Of a stretch of 64,000 nucleotides of DNA, positions 62,496 through 64,000 are shown in pieces; the first letter of the stretch is position 1; every line of letters starts with the position of its first letter. Where the stretch lies: positions 2,976,001 to 3,040,000 of the forward strand of contig NZ_JANADP010000001.1 of assembly GCF_024199945.1 (NCBI RefSeq), given 5' to 3'. This DNA comes from Bradyrhizobium sp. CCGUVB4N. Its GTDB lineage: Bacteria > Pseudomonadota > Alphaproteobacteria > Rhizobiales > Xanthobacteraceae. The position numbers and the translations under genes were made by a program. A model generated the notes under the pieces. It saw only the letters and a list, made by a program, of their open reading frames with translations. It had not been told where the DNA came from and made no database searches.

Positions 62496-63383
62496 CTATC
62501 CCGCGATTGCCCGCCAGTCCGCTCCGCGCAGCATTCGCATCACGGCGTTGGCGACTGCCGTGCGTTGCCGGCCAGCCACCCCGTAAAGGCTGACGGTCCG
62601 GCGGGCGTCCAGCCCGGTGACCGCGGCGCGCGTCATGCCGTCCGGTACGGGCGAGGTGTGAGGCACCATGGCAACGCCGATGTCGGCCTCGACAAGCTCG
62701 ATCAGATCGTGCTCGTTCGAGATCTGATGGTCGTGCTCGACGTCGACGCCGTGTTCGCGCAGGCTCGCCGAGATCCGGCCGGAGTGTTCGCAGAACGTCC
62801 GGCTCAACAATTGCTCGGAGCGCAGATCGTCCAGCTCGACCGAGCTGCGGCCGGCAAGCCGATGTCCGTCGTTGACGACGAGCTCGAAGGCCTCGGTGAA
62901 GAGCGGCCAGATGTCGAGTCGATCCCAGGCTTCGTCGATCTCGGCGGCGATGCCGAGCTCCGCCTCGCCTTTCCTTAAGAAATCACCGACCTCGCGGCTG
63001 GTCCCGCGCAGGAAACGCAGTTCAAGCCGGTTGAATTGCCGCCTGATCTCGTTGAGATGCGGAATCAGCAGCGCGAGATCGATCGAGTGCGTCAGCGCGA
63101 TACGCAACGCGCCAATCTCCCCGCTCTTGAACGAGGACGCCAGCGAGCGTGCGCCGGTGGCGGCGTCGTAGCACTGCTTCAGCAGCGGATGCATGCGTTG
63201 GCCTAGCTCGGTCAATTGGGCCGCAGGGCGTTCGCGACGAAACAGGTCTCCGCCAAGCTCGGCCTCGAGCTGTTTGATCGCGCGCGTCAGCGAGGGCTGC
63301 GTCACGTTGCACTCCTCGGCGGCGCGCGTGAAATTCAAGAGTTGCGCCACCGCGAGGAAATAGCGAACCTGGTGCATTTCCAT
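62496..63383 (-). CDS. LysR-family transcriptional regulator
   Basis: 295 aa from the ATG at 63383 (GGGAGCC upstream). The N-terminal helix-turn-helix is canonical (FLAVAQLLNFTRAAEECNVTQPSLTRAIKQLEAELGG). The effector domain follows, with several cysteines (for example FCEHSGR) but no clear OxyR-type pair. It ends close to the peroxiredoxin-like gene and is divergent from the patatin gene, either of which may be a target. Confidence 0.88.
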   Translation of the reverse strand: MEMHQVRYFLAVAQLLNFTRAAEECNVTQPSLTRAIKQLEAELGGDLFRRERPAAQLTELGQRMHPLLKQCYDAATGARSLASSFKSGEIGALRIALTHSIDLALLIPHLNEIRRQFNRLELRFLRGTSREVGDFLRKGEAELGIAAEIDEAWDRLDIWPLFTEAFELVVNDGHRLAGRSSVELDDLRSEQLLSRTFCEHSGRISASLREHGVDVEHDHQISNEHDLIELVEADIGVAMVPHTSPVPDGMTRAAVTGLDARRTVSLYGVAGRQRTAVANAVMRMLRGADWRAIAG

Positions 63384-63583
63384 GGATCGGCTCCCAGCAG
63401 GATCAGTGCGGACCCTAGCCGATTGGGGCGAGGAATGACATCCCGGCCGCCATAGCTCGGACGTATGGACTTGGAAGCCAGCCGGCATTTCAAAAGGTCC
63501 CGCGATCTCGTAAAACGATCAGGCGTAACAAAACCACGCGTTCGACGAATATTCGACCAGTACGGGCTCATCAGGAGCAAACC

Positions 63584-64000
63584 ATGAACGGCATGCAAGG
63601 CAGAGGTGCTAACCTTCCGGGTCAAGTCGTCCTCGTGCTTCAGGGCGGCGGCGCTCTCGGCTCCTATCAGGCGGGCGTCTACCAGGCCCTCCACGAGGCG
63701 GGCATCGAGCCGGACTGGATCATCGGTACCTCGATCGGCGCCATCAACGCGAGCCTCATTGCAGGCAACGCTCCCGAGCACAGGCTTCCGCGCTTGAGGG
63801 AGTTCTGGAAACGGATGGAGCAGAAGCCGGTCTGGGACTGGCGCTCGGCGTTTCCCGGCTTCAACGAGAAGCTGGCCTATTGGTCAACCGTCACCCACGG
63901 CATCCCAGGTTTCTTCCGGCCCAATCCGCTGGCGCATGCGGGAGATTCCTATCCGCTGGGCGCCGATCACGCCGGATACTATTCCACCGTGCCGCTGGAG
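63584..64000 (+). CDS. Patatin-like phospholipase, N-terminal part (cut by the window end)
   Basis: 139 codons are visible and the frame is open at the right edge. AGGAGCAAACC precedes the ATG. The start VVLVLQGGGALGSYQAGVYQ holds the oxyanion-hole motif GGGALG, and IIGTSIGAINA carries the nucleophile GTSIG serine. It is a cytoplasmic or membrane-associated lipid hydrolase of the patatin family; the catalytic aspartate lies outside the window. Confidence 0.88.
   Translation, partial: MNGMQGRGANLPGQVVLVLQGGGALGSYQAGVYQALHEAGIEPDWIIGTSIGAINASLIAGNAPEHRLPRLREFWKRMEQKPVWDWRSAFPGFNEKLAYWSTVTHGIPGFFRPNPLAHAGDSYPLGADHAGYYSTVPLE

Noticed and set aside
1..64000. tRNA, rRNA, CRISPR arrays, integrases and transposases
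   Set aside because: None seen on either strand: no cloverleaf-like ends, no regular spacer repeats and no transposase or integrase motifs.

Overview
This window is chromosomal DNA of a Bradyrhizobium-type alphaproteobacterium. It is GC-rich and densely coding, and its right half holds the microaerobic regulatory and oxidase block in the order I recall from Bradyrhizobium diazoefficiens: fixK2, receiver-only regulator, fixJ and fixL on the minus strand, then a universal stress protein, a CBS-domain protein, fixNOQP and fixGHIS on the plus strand. FixL (505 aa from a TTG start, heme His200, Arg220, kinase His291) and FixK2 (232 aa, Cys183) fit the B. diazoefficiens numbering when the shorter starts are used. 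I see no tRNA, rRNA, CRISPR array or classical insertion sequence.

Left part (1-12.2 kb): the end of an NCS2/AzgA-like permease; then, on the minus strand, an S9 peptidase, a sugar-type ABC transporter without an ATPase gene, and a run soxA-soxZ-soxY-soxX-flavocytochrome c flavoprotein-molybdenum hydroxylase large subunit-[2Fe-2S] subunit (transcribed right to left). This is a partial Sox system with no soxB or soxCD here, and its SoxY has an unusual C-terminus. The mRNA leader of the [2Fe-2S] subunit can fold over its own ribosome binding site.

12.5-24 kb: a B12-binding radical SAM enzyme, a large protein with a phospholipase A2-like motif, a DHA2 drug exporter, an isopropylmalate/tartrate-type dehydrogenase, a secreted M20 amidohydrolase and an autotransporter. 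24-31.9 kb: a minus-strand cluster of AraC regulator, alpha/beta hydrolase, type II NADH dehydrogenase-like enzyme and metallo-beta-lactamase-fold hydrolase; a second AraC regulator; a 98-aa GIY-YIG protein boxed between two nearly identical inverted 56-bp palindromic repeats; an SDR enzyme and a trans-aconitate methyltransferase-like protein.

32-46 kb: a TRAP dicarboxylate-type transporter (dctP and fused dctQM separated by a perfect hairpin), a diguanylate cyclase, an alkyl sulfatase, a divergent pair (glycosyltransferase versus ABC exporter plus glycogen-debranching-type enzyme) driven by what looks like one symmetrical EcfG general-stress promoter, a PRC-barrel protein and an MFS transporter. 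46-59.7 kb: the fix block. FixL senses O2 through heme and phosphorylates FixJ; FixJ activates fixK2 (a FixJ-like site lies upstream of it); FixK2 then acts at the two perfect TTGA-N6-TCAA boxes ahead of fixN and fixG to make the cbb3 oxidase and its assembly and copper-loading factors. 59.7-64 kb: an MFS transporter, a cupin, a peroxiredoxin-like protein, a LysR regulator and the start of a patatin-like phospholipase cut by the window end.
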